DNA of 64,000 bases from Microbacterium gallinarum. GTDB lineage: Bacteria; Actinomycetota; Actinomycetes; Actinomycetales; Microbacteriaceae. The notes beneath the pieces were generated by a model. That model had not been told where the DNA came from. It saw only the letters and a list, made by a program, of their open reading frames with translations, and made no database searches. The stretch spans positions 1,012,304-1,076,303 of the forward strand of contig NZ_JACSPM010000001.1 in the NCBI RefSeq assembly GCF_014837165.1. The letters are read 5' to 3'. Below, in pieces: positions 17,387 through 25,475 of this stretch. The translations under genes were made by a program, and so were the position numbers. How positions within the stretch are numbered: the first letter of the stretch is position 1; every line of letters begins with the position of its first letter.

Positions 17387-18421
17387 TTACGCTACGGGTT
17401 CGAGCATCGCCCCTGCGCCGCGCCGCGATTCGGCGGCCGCCACGCCCGCAGCCTCCTGCGCCTCGCGGGTGCAGCAGAACCGCGCCCGGTAGGCCGTCGG
17501 GGTCGTGTCGAGGACGCGCGCGAAGTTCTGACGCAGCACGGCCGCCGACCCGAATCCGCTCTCGTAGGCGATGCGGTCGAGTCCGAGGTCGGTCTTCTCG
17601 AGCAGCCGCTGCGCGTGGATGATGCGCTGGCGCGCGAGCCATGCCGCGGGCGTCGCGCCGTAGTCGGCCTTGAAGCGCCGCGCGAACGTGCGCGGCGACA
17701 TGTGGGCCTTCGAGGCGAGCTGGTCGACGCTGAGGTCGAGACGCAGGTTCTCGAGCATCCAGTCGGTGACCGGCGCGAGCGACAGCGACGCCACCTCGGG
17801 CAGCGGCCGATCGATGAACTGCGCCTGCCCGCCGTCGCGCTGCGGGGGCACGACCATGCGGCGGGCGATCCTGTTGGTCATCTCGGCGCCGAGCTCCTGG
17901 CGCAGGAGGTGCAGGCAGGCGTCCAGGCCGGCCGCGGTGCCCGCGCTCGTGATGATGCGACCGTCCTGCACGTAGAGCACGTCGGGGTCGACGCGGACGG
18001 CGGGGTACATGCGGGCCATAGCGTCGGCGTACATCCAGTGCGTCGTCGCCTTGCGGCCGTCGAGCACACCGGACGCGGCCACGACGAACGAGCCGCTGCA
18101 GACGCTCAGCACCCACGCGTCGCGCGCGACGGCCTGGCGGATCACGTCGAGCACGCGCTCGTCGGCGGTGCTCCGCGCCCAGTACTCGCGCGGCGTGGGC
18201 GACACGACGACCAGGTCGGCCTCGTAGGCGAACGACAGGTCGTGATCGACGTTGATCGAGAAGCCCATCTTGGAGTTGACGACGCCCGGGTCGGGCGTCA
18301 CGATGCGGAAGTCGAAGTTCGGGATGCCGTCGGCGGAGCGATCGAGGCCGAAGGCCTCACACGCGACGCCGAACTCGAAGGGGGCGAACCCGTCCTGGAC
18401 GATGACGGCGACCGTCTTCAT
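17387..18421 (-). CDS. GlxA-type AraC-family regulator with DJ-1/PfpI domain
   Basis: The protein has 344 residues from ATG 18419-18421, directly after AGGAGG. The N-terminal DJ-1/PfpI-like domain (~1-190) carries the nucleophile-elbow cysteine in VLSVCSGSFVVAASG. Two AraC helix-turn-helix units occupy ~220-320 (LDLSVDQLASKAHMSPRTFARRF and LDRIAYESGFGSAAVLRQNF). GlxA-like regulators control varied stress and catabolic genes. Half-sites TGGCAG/CTGCCA are repeated in the divergent upstream region, which suggests autoregulation together with the 38-residue ORF opposite. The C-terminal ~25 residues are Ala/Arg-rich and unconserved. Confidence 0.9.
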   Translation of the reverse strand: MKTVAVIVQDGFAPFEFGVACEAFGLDRSADGIPNFDFRIVTPDPGVVNSKMGFSINVDHDLSFAYEADLVVVSPTPREYWARSTADERVLDVIRQAVARDAWVLSVCSGSFVVAASGVLDGRKATTHWMYADAMARMYPAVRVDPDVLYVQDGRIITSAGTAAGLDACLHLLRQELGAEMTNRIARRMVVPPQRDGGQAQFIDRPLPEVASLSLAPVTDWMLENLRLDLSVDQLASKAHMSPRTFARRFKADYGATPAAWLARQRIIHAQRLLEKTDLGLDRIAYESGFGSAAVLRQNFARVLDTTPTAYRARFCCTREAQEAAGVAAAESRRGAGAMLEPVA

Positions 18422-18436
18422 GGTGACCTCCTGACC

Positions 18437-18511
18437 TGGACTGCAGTGGCAGTTTTCATGCGATGTGTGTCCATCCTGCCACTGTTGGCAGGACAAGCAC
18501 AAGCGTAGCGT
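18437..18511. promoter_or_regulatory. Divergent control region with TGGCAG/CTGCCA half-sites
   Basis: TCCTGCCA-CTGT-TGGCAGGA (18474-18493) is a perfect inverted repeat. A further TGGCAG lies near 18447, and CTGCCA just upstream of the small ORF. TAGCGT (18506-18511) is a -10 candidate 7 nt before the ATG at 18519. The GlxA-like protein encoded leftward is the likely binder. Confidence 0.5.
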
Positions 18512-18518
18512 TTCTGCC

Positions 18519-18635
18519 ATGTTCATGGTGATTCTTCTCGCAGCACTGTCCGCTGTCGCGGTCGCCTCGACGATCACGGCACTTCGCAACGACGGATACC
18601 GTCGCACCCCGACCGACTGGTCACGACTCGTCTGA
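18519..18635 (+). CDS. 38-residue single-helix small membrane protein
   Basis: The ORF encodes MFMVILLAALSAVAVAS, followed by a polar tail ending RTPTDWSRLV. One hydrophobic helix (residues 2-21) is followed by a charged C-terminus, the usual form of a small membrane protein. A -10 box (TAGCGT) ends 7 nt before the ATG, so the message would be leaderless. It is divergent from the GlxA-like regulator and shares its palindromic control region. The ORF is followed directly by a hairpin terminator, which supports a discrete transcription unit. I do not recognise the family; function unknown. Confidence 0.6.
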   Translation: MFMVILLAALSAVAVASTITALRNDGYRRTPTDWSRLV

Positions 18636-18648
18636 CTCCGCCCCTCGC

Positions 18649-18670
18649 CCCCGGTCTTCAGGGACCGGGG
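18649..18670. terminator. Hairpin terminator between convergent units
   Basis: Arms CCCCGGTC (18649-18656) and GACCGGGG (18663-18670) flank a 6-nt loop. They sit between the 38-residue ORF and the convergent glycosyltransferase. Confidence 0.7.
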
Positions 18671-18679
18671 CCCGGGGAT

Positions 18680-19939
18680 TCAGCCGGCGATGACGCGGTC
18701 GTAGATCTCGACCATCGCCGCCGTGCGGGACGACTGCCGGAACCGCTCGCGGATCGTCGGGTCCACCTTCACCGGTGTTCCCGCGTCGATGGCGGCCACC
18801 GCGGTGCGCAGCGCCTCCGCCAGGGCCGCGGTCGAGGCATCCGTCCGCTTCCCCTCGCCCACGCGCCAGAATCCCGCACCGAGCTCGGTCGCCAGGTCGG
18901 GGTCGCTCACGATCGAGGGTGTGCCCAGCGAGGCCGCCTCGAAGATCGTCATGCCCTGCGTCTCGAAGCCGATCGACGTCTGCACGACGGCGTCGGCCGC
19001 GGCGATGCGGCGCAGCGTCTCGGCATACGGCAGCCGCCCGGCGAAGACCACCGACGCCGCGGGCCGCGTGCGCGCGACCGTCCGCGCAGCCGCGGCGAGC
19101 TGGCCGCCGCCGCCGATCACCTCGACCTCGGCCTGCACGCCCGACTCGGCGAGCGCTTCGAGGAACGGCAGCAGGCGCTTCTCGGGGCTCATGCGTCCGA
19201 GCCAGACGAGCCTGGCCGGCCCGGGCGTCCGCTCCTCCGGCGCCTCGGCGAGGGTGGTGTCGAGGACCTCGTCGTCGATGCCGTTCCACACCACGTCGAC
19301 GCGTGATCCGGGCGAGTGGAGGTCCAGGATGCCGCGGCGACCGCCCGGGACCACGCCGTGGTCCTCGAGCCGCCGTGCGAAGTGCGTCGAGGGCGCGGTC
19401 ACGGCATGCGAGCGCCCGGCGAACCGGCGCAGGAACGCCCAGCCGTCGGACCCGTCGGCGTCGCCGCTGGACTGCACGTCGAGCGCGCGACGCTGCCAGG
19501 CGTTGAGCACGGCGAGAACGGTCGACGGGAACGGCGCCGTCGCCTCGATGCCGACGTCGACGCGGTTGTGCATGGTGTGGACGACGGGCAGTGCGTGCCG
19601 CGCGGCATAGCGGTGGCCGATGAACGCGCCCCAGAAGTCGCCCTGGATGTGCACGACGTCCACCGGCGGGCGGCCGGCGAGCGCGGCATCCACCCATCGA
19701 TCCGTTCCCCGGCCCGGCCACGCCATGGAGTACTCGCGGTCGAACGTGATCGGGATCGACCGCATGTCGAGGTACGCGTCGTCGGCGGCGATGGACCTGG
19801 CCCGCGGGCCGTGCACGGCCGGCGCGACGATCGTCACGGTGTGTCCGGCACGCTCGAGGAACCGCCGCTGCAGCCGCATCGACACCTGGGCTCCGCCGAG
19901 GGTTTCGACGTGCTGGTCGCCGAACATCACGACGTGCAC
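18680..19939 (-). CDS. GT4-family glycosyltransferase
   Basis: The 419-residue cytoplasmic or membrane-associated GT-B enzyme opens with FGDQHVETLGGAQVSMRLQR, the glycine loop of the acceptor domain. The donor domain follows from ~residue 245 (LVWLGRMSPEKRLLPFLEAL), and ends with FETQGMTIFEAASLGTPSI, which contains the E-x7-E-like nucleotide-sugar motif. The start is GTG. Its start lies 4 nt past the stop of the next GT4 gene, so the two are cotranscribed and probably act in the same glycolipid, lipoglycan or polysaccharide pathway. The donor and acceptor sugars are unknown; GDP-mannose is common for this family in actinobacteria. Confidence 0.9.
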   Translation of the reverse strand: MHVVMFGDQHVETLGGAQVSMRLQRRFLERAGHTVTIVAPAVHGPRARSIAADDAYLDMRSIPITFDREYSMAWPGRGTDRWVDAALAGRPPVDVVHIQGDFWGAFIGHRYAARHALPVVHTMHNRVDVGIEATAPFPSTVLAVLNAWQRRALDVQSSGDADGSDGWAFLRRFAGRSHAVTAPSTHFARRLEDHGVVPGGRRGILDLHSPGSRVDVVWNGIDDEVLDTTLAEAPEERTPGPARLVWLGRMSPEKRLLPFLEALAESGVQAEVEVIGGGGQLAAAARTVARTRPAASVVFAGRLPYAETLRRIAAADAVVQTSIGFETQGMTIFEAASLGTPSIVSDPDLATELGAGFWRVGEGKRTDASTAALAEALRTAVAAIDAGTPVKVDPTIRERFRQSSRTAAMVEIYDRVIAG

Positions 19940-19943
19940 GGGG

Positions 19944-21224
19944 CTACTCCGGCAGCGGTTCGTCGCGATACAGCGCCTCGAAGGTGTCGAGCGTGCGCTT
20001 CATGTCGTGCACCTTCACACCGTCGAGCGACGCCTGCTGCATCTGCAGGCGGTCCTCGGGCGAGAGCGTGAGCACCGCCGTGAGCTTCTCGGCGAGATCA
20101 TCCACGTCGCCGGGGCGGAAGAGGTAGCCGTTCTCGCCGTCGTGCACGAGGTGCGGCAGCGCCACGGCGTCGGCGGCGACGATCGGCAGGCCGGACGCCA
20201 TCGCCTCCATGGTCGCGATGGACTGCAGCTCGGCGATCGACGCGATGACGAAGAGGCTCGCGTTCGTGAGCAGCGCCTTGAGCTCGTCGTCGGTGGTGTG
20301 ACCGTGGAAGCGCACGCGATCGGTCAGGCCGAGCTCGCGTGTGAGCTCTTCGAGGTTGCGGCGCTGGTCGCCCTTGCCGACGATGTCGAACGTCACGTCG
20401 AGCGCCGGGTCGAGCGTGGCGAGCGCGCGCAGCACGACGTCGATCTGCTTCTCGGTCGTGAGCCGGCCGACGAACACGAGGCGGTTGCCGTCGCGGGCCG
20501 TGAGGTCGGCGCTGTAGTTCGACGCCTCGATGCCGCAGCTGACCGGGATCACGTTCTGGATCTCGATGGTCCGCTCGAGGAACTCCGCCGCCTTGCGCGT
20601 GGGGGTCGTCACGGCGCGCGTCATGTCGAACGTGCGCTTGGCGTCCTCCCACGCGAGCTTGATCGCGTAGCGGGTCCACGAGGCGGGCAGCACGGTGAAG
20701 TCGAGCACGTTCTCGGCCATCACATGGTTGGTCGCGACCACCGGGATGCCGCGCTGCCGGGCGATGCGCGTGAGTCCGCGGCCGATCACGATGTGCGACT
20801 GGATGTGCACGACGTCGGGCTTGACCCGGTCGAGCACGCGTCGCGCGTAGTACTTCGAGCGGAACGGCAGCACGAAGGTGAGCCAGTCGTGCGGGTACCA
20901 GCGCCACGAGGCGATGCGGTGCATCGTCATCGGCTCGCCCTCGATCACCTCGGTGAACGTGCCGTGGGCACGGTGGGTGGCGCTCGGCGCCATCACGTGC
21001 ACGTCGTGGCCGCGCTTGACGAGGCCGGCGGCCAGGCGCTCCGCGAACCGGGCAGCGCCGTTGACGTGGGGCAGCCAGGTGTCGGCGCCGATCAGAATCG
21101 TCAGGGGTCGCTGGACTTCGGCGTCGGCCAGATGGTCGTCGGGCGTCGCGGACTCGGTCACGGGGTACAGGGGCCTGTCTGTGCGGCGGGGGTGCGCGGC
21201 GGGAAGGAGAGGGTGGCGCGGCAT
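19944..21224 (-). CDS. GT4-family glycosyltransferase
   Basis: The protein has up to 426 residues. The GT-B fold is shown by ILIGADTWLPHVNGAARFAERL and by the donor domain VFVGRLTTEKQIDVVLRAL, with ELQSIATMEAMASGLPIVA as the E-x7-E region. This resembles mannosyl- or glucosyl-transferases that act on polyprenyl or phosphatidyl-inositol acceptors. The first ~35 residues are unconserved. A -10 box (TACAGT, complement of 21228-21233) lies only 2 nt before ATG 21224, so the true start may be GTG 21159-21161 or a nearby codon. It is the first gene of a two-GT operon. Confidence 0.88.
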   Translation of the reverse strand: MPRHPLLPAAHPRRTDRPLYPVTESATPDDHLADAEVQRPLTILIGADTWLPHVNGAARFAERLAAGLVKRGHDVHVMAPSATHRAHGTFTEVIEGEPMTMHRIASWRWYPHDWLTFVLPFRSKYYARRVLDRVKPDVVHIQSHIVIGRGLTRIARQRGIPVVATNHVMAENVLDFTVLPASWTRYAIKLAWEDAKRTFDMTRAVTTPTRKAAEFLERTIEIQNVIPVSCGIEASNYSADLTARDGNRLVFVGRLTTEKQIDVVLRALATLDPALDVTFDIVGKGDQRRNLEELTRELGLTDRVRFHGHTTDDELKALLTNASLFVIASIAELQSIATMEAMASGLPIVAADAVALPHLVHDGENGYLFRPGDVDDLAEKLTAVLTLSPEDRLQMQQASLDGVKVHDMKRTLDTFEALYRDEPLPE

Positions 21225-21256
21225 CCACTGTACCCGAGGGGTCCCGGTGGGCCCCG

Positions 21257-21262
21257 TACGCT
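21257..21262 (+). promoter_or_regulatory. -10 element of a leaderless gene
   Basis: TACGCT ends 6 nt before ATG 21269, putting the transcription start on the start codon. The opposite-strand -10 (TACAGT, 21228-21233) of the GT4 operon lies 23 bp away, so the two promoters are back to back. Confidence 0.55.
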
Positions 21263-21268
21263 GGAAGC

Positions 21269-21862
21269 ATGCCCCGACTCCAGGCCGACGCCGATCCGAC
21301 GCTGTGGGTGGCTGTCACCGAGTCCCTCGGATTCAAGGGGCGCCGCCACCGCAAGGCCGCGATCCGGATGCTGCTGTCCCAGGCGAACACCGCCGTGGGC
21401 GCGGAGCGGCCCGGCAGCGGCGTCGCCGCGTGGGCGATGAGCCAGGCGGCGCCCTTCCTCATGCGGCGCGCCGCCGGACGCGTGCTGGTCTGGGTGTGGA
21501 AGGCCGACCCCGAACTCGTCGTGACGATGGCGCAGGTGCAGGAGGCGACGCCCCAGCTGCGCACCGCCCGGGCCATGATGCCGATGGAGTACGACGACAC
21601 CGAGTCCTTCCGCAGCAGTCACCTCGGCGTCGGCGAGAAGCTCGAGATGGCGCTCCCCTCCGACCCGCGCACGCCGCCGTTCGCCACCTACACATGGGAC
21701 ACCGGCACGCACTTCGTCACCGTCACCGCGGTGTGCTCCGACCGTGAGCGCTTCGGCACGGTGATCGGCTCGGTGGACGACCTCGCCCGCACGGTGCGCG
21801 TCGTCGACGACCTCGCCGTGGGCGAGGCGCCCGGCGTCCTGCGCATCGAGCCGACGAACTGA
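21269..21862 (+). CDS. Conserved-type hypothetical protein (197 aa)
   Basis: I do not recognise a family. The N-terminal half is helical with a weakly hydrophobic patch (APFLMRRAAGRVLVWVW). The C-terminal half is a β-rich domain (LEMALPSDPRTPPFATYTWDTGTHFVTVTAVCSD) ending in a helix, perhaps a mixed α/β effector-like domain. There is no signal peptide or clear membrane helix. The start is leaderless. A GC-rich hairpin follows at 21868-21887, and the LLM oxidoreductase gene follows on the same strand after 43 nt with its own ribosome site. Confidence 0.65.
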   Translation: MPRLQADADPTLWVAVTESLGFKGRRHRKAAIRMLLSQANTAVGAERPGSGVAAWAMSQAAPFLMRRAAGRVLVWVWKADPELVVTMAQVQEATPQLRTARAMMPMEYDDTESFRSSHLGVGEKLEMALPSDPRTPPFATYTWDTGTHFVTVTAVCSDRERFGTVIGSVDDLARTVRVVDDLAVGEAPGVLRIEPTN

Positions 21863-21867
21863 TCGCC

Positions 21868-21887
21868 CCGGCGCGCTGACGCGCCGG
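21868..21887 (+). terminator. Hairpin between tandem genes
   Basis: CCGGCGCG-CTGA-CGCGCCGG is perfectly paired, in the gap between the 197-residue protein and the LLM oxidoreductase. It may terminate or attenuate transcription. Confidence 0.55.
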
Positions 21888-21905
21888 CGAACCGAAGGAG
21901 CCCGA

Positions 21906-22748
21906 GTGGTCGACGTCCGTCATCCGGCAGCCCATCGCCCTGTGCGCATCGGCGTGCAGCTCGCCCCGCAGCACGCGCGCTACAGCGCGTACCGCGACGC
22001 GGTGCTGCGAGCCGAGGACATGGGCGTCGACGCGATCTTCAACTGGGACCATTTCTTCCCGCTGACGTCGCCGTTCGAGGCCGAGCACTTCGAGGCCTGG
22101 ACGGTGCTCGCCGCGATGGCCGAGCAGACCGAGCGCGTCGAGCTCGGCCCGCTCGTCAACTGCAGCTCGTATCGCAACCCCGATCTGCAGGCCGACATGG
22201 CCCGCACGGTCGACCACATCAGCACGGGGGCAACGGGCACGGGCCGCCTCATCTTCGGCACCGGCTCGGGCTGGGCCGAGCCGGACTACACCGAGTACGG
22301 GTACGAGTTCGGCACCGTCGGCTCGCGCCTCGACGCCCTCGCCGCCGACCTGCCCCGCATCCGCTCCCGGTGGGACCGGCTCAACCCCGCACCGACGCGA
22401 CGGATCCCGATCCTCATCGGCGGGCAGGGCGAGCGCAAGACCCTGCGGCTCGTCGCCCAGCACGCCGACATCTGGCACACCTTCACGAAGCTCGACGACC
22501 TGCCCCGCAAGATCGGAGTGCTGCACGAGTGGTGCGCGAAGGAGGGGCGCGACCCCGCCGAGATCGAGCTGTCGACCGGCTACACGATCCGCGGCTTCGG
22601 TCCGCTGCTGGAGGCGGATGCCCCGGCCCGGCTGTTCGAGCTCGGCTTCCGGCTCATCGTGCCGGCGATCGACGGCCCCGACTACGACCTGTCGCCGCTC
22701 GTGCCGCTGCTCGAGTGGCGCGACCGGCTGAACGACGAGATCGGGTGA
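21906..22748 (+). CDS. LLM-class (luciferase-like) flavin/F420-dependent oxidoreductase
   Basis: This 280-residue TIM-barrel protein starts at GTG 21906, 7 nt after AAGGAG. Family marks include VQLAPQHARYSAYRDAVLRAEDMGVDAIFNWDHFFP at the first barrel strand-helix, LGPLVNCSSYRNP, LIFGTGSGW and PILIGGQGERKTLRL. These resemble F420-dependent members (IGPQ and similar). The substrate is unknown. It ends before the intergenic box that begins the small-protein operon at 22866, and is probably a separate unit. Confidence 0.9.
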   Translation: MVDVRHPAAHRPVRIGVQLAPQHARYSAYRDAVLRAEDMGVDAIFNWDHFFPLTSPFEAEHFEAWTVLAAMAEQTERVELGPLVNCSSYRNPDLQADMARTVDHISTGATGTGRLIFGTGSGWAEPDYTEYGYEFGTVGSRLDALAADLPRIRSRWDRLNPAPTRRIPILIGGQGERKTLRLVAQHADIWHTFTKLDDLPRKIGVLHEWCAKEGRDPAEIELSTGYTIRGFGPLLEADAPARLFELGFRLIVPAIDGPDYDLSPLVPLLEWRDRLNDEIG

Positions 22749-22781
22749 GCTTCGTCACCGGGTGAACGACCCGGGCTGAGG

Positions 22782-22804
22782 GAATCGTCCCTCGCGGGTG
22801 ACGA
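22782..22804 (+). promoter_or_regulatory. 23-bp promoter box shared with 29281-29303
   Basis: The box reads GGAATC-G-TCCC-TCGC-GGGTGACG (hyphens added). It matches 19 of 23 positions of the box upstream of the paralogous small gene at 29391. Its GGTGACG end lies ~20 nt before a possible -10 (CACGCT, 22825-22830), where a class II activator would sit. The MalT-like regulator encoded at 26642-29242 is the natural candidate binder. Confidence 0.55.
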
Positions 22805-22865
22805 CGCCCCAGGAAGCGTCCTCCACGCTGGCAGTGTCCGTTTCGCGCCGCGCCGGAAGAGAGAC

Positions 22866-23078
22866 ATGTCCGCTCACCTCGTCGAAGTCGTCATCACCGG
22901 TCACCTCGGCCCGTCGCTGACCGCGGCGCTCGAGGGCTACGACGTGGTGGGGCGGGACGACGGCACCTCGAGCGTCACCGGTATGGTGGGCGACCAGGCC
23001 GAGCTGCGGGCCCTGCTCGCCGTCTTCGACGGGCTGAACATCGAGGTCGTGTCGGTCAACCGAGTGACCCCCGCCTGA
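22866..23078 (+). CDS. Small α/β protein, paralogue of the product of 29391-29651
   Basis: The protein has 70 residues. It shares with the 86-residue product of 29391-29651 the pattern G-x-LGP-x-L-x-AAL-x-G-x-DV...DDG...DQA-x-L...FD-x-L-x-IEVVSVN. The alternating β and α segments suggest a ferredoxin/ACT-like fold; this is inference. No signal peptide or membrane helix is present. The ATG follows GGAAGAGAG. It is the first gene of an operon with cardiolipin synthase (11-nt gap) and a formylglycine-generating-enzyme homologue, under the shared 23-bp box. I do not know the family. Confidence 0.75.
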   Translation: MSAHLVEVVITGHLGPSLTAALEGYDVVGRDDGTSSVTGMVGDQAELRALLAVFDGLNIEVVSVNRVTPA

Positions 23079-23089
23079 AGGAGACCCGC

Positions 23090-24568
23090 GTGGCCGCCAG
23101 CATCCTCGACCAGTCCGCCCTGTGGCCGATCATCCTGCTGGTGGTGTTCGCGATCGACATCGTCGCGCTCTTCGTCATCCCCCGGGGCCGCAAGCCGACG
23201 GCGGCGATGGCGTGGCTGCTGCTGATCTTCCTCCTCCCGTTCGTCGGCATCCTGCTCTTCCTGCTGATCGGCAGCGTCCGCCTGCCGAAGTCCCGCCGCG
23301 ACGAGCAGGCGCGCATCGACGGTCTGATCCGCGGGGCCGTCGATGCGCAGGGGCTGCGCACCGACGAGCCCGACTGGCCCCGCTGGTTCCAGCGGGTCGT
23401 GCAGCAGAACGAGCTGCTCACCGCACTGCCGGCGACCGACGGGAACGAGGCATCCCTCTTCCCCGACTACCAGGGATCGATCGACGCCATGGCGGCCGAG
23501 ATCGACACGGCGCACGCATTCGTGCACGTCGAGTTCTTCATCGTGGCGTGGGATGACACGACGCGCGGCTTCTTCGCCGCCATGGAGCGGGCCGTCGCGC
23601 GCGGCGTCACGGTGCGGCTGCTCGCCGACTACGTCGCCACCCGCCGGCTCGGCAACTGCACGGCGACCCTCGCCGAGCTCGACCGCATCGGCGTGGAGTG
23701 GGCGTGGATGCTGCCGGTCATGCCGCTGAAGGGCAAGTATCAGCGCCCCGACCTGCGCAACCACCGCAAGATCGTGGTCGTCGACGGGCGCGCGGCCTTC
23801 ATGGGGTCGCAGAACCTCATCGACCGCACCTACGACTCGCCCAAGAACATCAAGCGCGGCCTGAAGTGGCAGGAGCTCATGACGCGCCTCACCGGCCCGG
23901 TCGTCACGGCGGTCAACGCGGTGTTCCTGTCGGACTGGCTGATCGAGACCGGCCAGGATCTCTCGACGATCGAGCACGTGCCGGCCACGGAGGTCGCGCG
24001 CTCGACCGCTCCCGACGCGCTGCTGTGCCAGGTGGTGCCGAGCGGCCCCGGCTACGACACCGAGAACAACCTGCGTCTGTTCCTCTCGCTCATCTACGGC
24101 GCGACCGAGAAGGTCATCCTGACGAGTCCGTACTTCGTGCCCGACGAGGCGATGGTCTACGCGATCACCACCGCCTGCCAGCGCGGGCTCGAAGTGCAGC
24201 TGTTCGTCTCCGAGATCGGCGACCAGGGGCTGGTGTACCACGCGCAGCGCTCCTATTACTCGGCGCTGCTCGAGGCGGGCGTGAAGATCTTCCTCTACCC
24301 CGCGCCGTTCATCCTCCACTCGAAGCACTTCTCGATCGACGACGACATCGCGGTCATCGGGTCGAGCAACATGGACATCCGCTCGTTCAGCCTCAACATG
24401 GAGGTCTCGCTGCTCGTGCGCGGCGCCTCGTTCGTGGCCGAGATGCGCGAGGTCGAGCAGGCGTACCGCGATGCCGGACGCGAGCTCACGCTGCGGGAGT
24501 GGCGCGACCAGCCCGGCAAGGCGACCTTCCTCGACGGCCTCGCGCGGCTCACCTCGGCGCTGAACTGA
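23090..24568 (+). CDS. cls: Cardiolipin synthase (PLD superfamily)
   Basis: The protein has 492 residues from GTG 23090 after GAAGGAG. Two N-terminal membrane helices (PLDc_N region, ~10-60) precede two PLD half-domains. The HKD motifs are visible: HRKIVVVDG with GSQN in the first half (~residue 222) and HSKHFSIDD with GSSNMD in the second (~405). The enzyme joins two phosphatidylglycerol molecules, or uses CDP-DAG/PE variants, at the inner membrane face to make cardiolipin. Cotranscription with the small protein upstream and the FGE-like gene downstream suggests stress-controlled membrane remodelling. Confidence 0.94.
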   Translation: MAASILDQSALWPIILLVVFAIDIVALFVIPRGRKPTAAMAWLLLIFLLPFVGILLFLLIGSVRLPKSRRDEQARIDGLIRGAVDAQGLRTDEPDWPRWFQRVVQQNELLTALPATDGNEASLFPDYQGSIDAMAAEIDTAHAFVHVEFFIVAWDDTTRGFFAAMERAVARGVTVRLLADYVATRRLGNCTATLAELDRIGVEWAWMLPVMPLKGKYQRPDLRNHRKIVVVDGRAAFMGSQNLIDRTYDSPKNIKRGLKWQELMTRLTGPVVTAVNAVFLSDWLIETGQDLSTIEHVPATEVARSTAPDALLCQVVPSGPGYDTENNLRLFLSLIYGATEKVILTSPYFVPDEAMVYAITTACQRGLEVQLFVSEIGDQGLVYHAQRSYYSALLEAGVKIFLYPAPFILHSKHFSIDDDIAVIGSSNMDIRSFSLNMEVSLLVRGASFVAEMREVEQAYRDAGRELTLREWRDQPGKATFLDGLARLTSALN

Positions 24569-24572
24569 CCGC

Positions 24573-25472
24573 ATGGGCGACATGGTCCTGATCGAGGGCG
24601 GCACGTTCCTCATGGGTTCGGACGAGTTCTACCCCGACGAGCGGCCCGTGCACGAGCGAGCCGTCGAGAGCTTCCACATCGACCGTCACGCCGTCACCAA
24701 CGAGGAGTTCGCGGCGTTCGTCGACGACACCGGCTACGTGACGGTCGCCGAACGCGAGCTCGATCCGGCGGACTTCCCGGGGGCGAACCCCGCCGACCTC
24801 GTGCCGGGGTCGATGGTCTTCACCCCCACCGCGCGCCCGGTCGACCTCGAGGATTGGCGCAATTGGTGGCGCTGGCAGCCGGGCGCCCACTGGCGACGGC
24901 CGTTCGGCGCCCGTTCGTCGATCGACGAGCGGATGCGGCATCCGGTCGTCCATGTCGCGTTCGAGGACGCCACCGCCTACGCCGCGTGGGCGGGCAAGCG
25001 GCTGCCCACAGAGGCGGAGCACGAGTACGCGGCGCGGGGCGGACTCTCCGGAGCGCGCTTCGCGTGGGGCGACGACATGCAGCCGGGCGGGCGGGTGTTG
25101 GCCAACTCGTGGCTCGGGCGGTTCCCGTACCGGAATGAAGGGGTGGGGGATGCCGCGCCCGTCGGCTCGTATCCGCCCAACGGCTACGGGCTGTACGACA
25201 TGACGGGCAACACGTGGGAGTGGACCAGCGACTACTGGACGCCGCGGCACCTGCGGCTGTCGGATCGGCCCGTCGACCCCGGGCGCCGGCAGAACCTGCT
25301 CGCCACGGCGAGCGCACAGGAGGGGTTCTCCACCCCGCGCCGCGTGCTCAAGGGCGGCTCGCACCTGTGCTCGCCCGAGTACTGCCTGCGGTTCCGACCG
25401 GCTGCGCGGTCGGCGCAGGCCGAAGACACCGGCATGTCGCACATCGGCTTCCGCTGTGCGCGCGACGCGTGA
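24573..25472 (+). CDS. Formylglycine-generating enzyme (SUMF1/FGE-sulfatase) family protein
   Basis: The 299-residue protein starts MVLIEGGTFLMGS and has the full FGE core (HPVVHVAFEDATAYAAWAGKRLPTEAEHEYAARGG, given here by its ends). GLYDMTGNTWEWTSD follows. The copper-binding/redox pair C266 and C271 lies in GGSHLCSPEYCLRF, as in functional aerobic FGE, so it is not one of the cysteine-less homologues. FGE converts a Cys in the CxPxR of sulfatases to formylglycine. No sulfatase is encoded in the window. The ATG lies 4 nt past the cls stop without a clear ribosome site, so it is probably coupled. Confidence 0.92.
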   Translation: MGDMVLIEGGTFLMGSDEFYPDERPVHERAVESFHIDRHAVTNEEFAAFVDDTGYVTVAERELDPADFPGANPADLVPGSMVFTPTARPVDLEDWRNWWRWQPGAHWRRPFGARSSIDERMRHPVVHVAFEDATAYAAWAGKRLPTEAEHEYAARGGLSGARFAWGDDMQPGGRVLANSWLGRFPYRNEGVGDAAPVGSYPPNGYGLYDMTGNTWEWTSDYWTPRHLRLSDRPVDPGRRQNLLATASAQEGFSTPRRVLKGGSHLCSPEYCLRFRPAARSAQAEDTGMSHIGFRCARDA

Positions 25473-25475
25473 CAC

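Noticed and set aside
24573..25472. Ergothioneine EgtB-like sulfoxide synthase instead of FGE
   Set aside because: There is no N-terminal DinB-like domain and the two FGE cysteines (C266, C271) are present.
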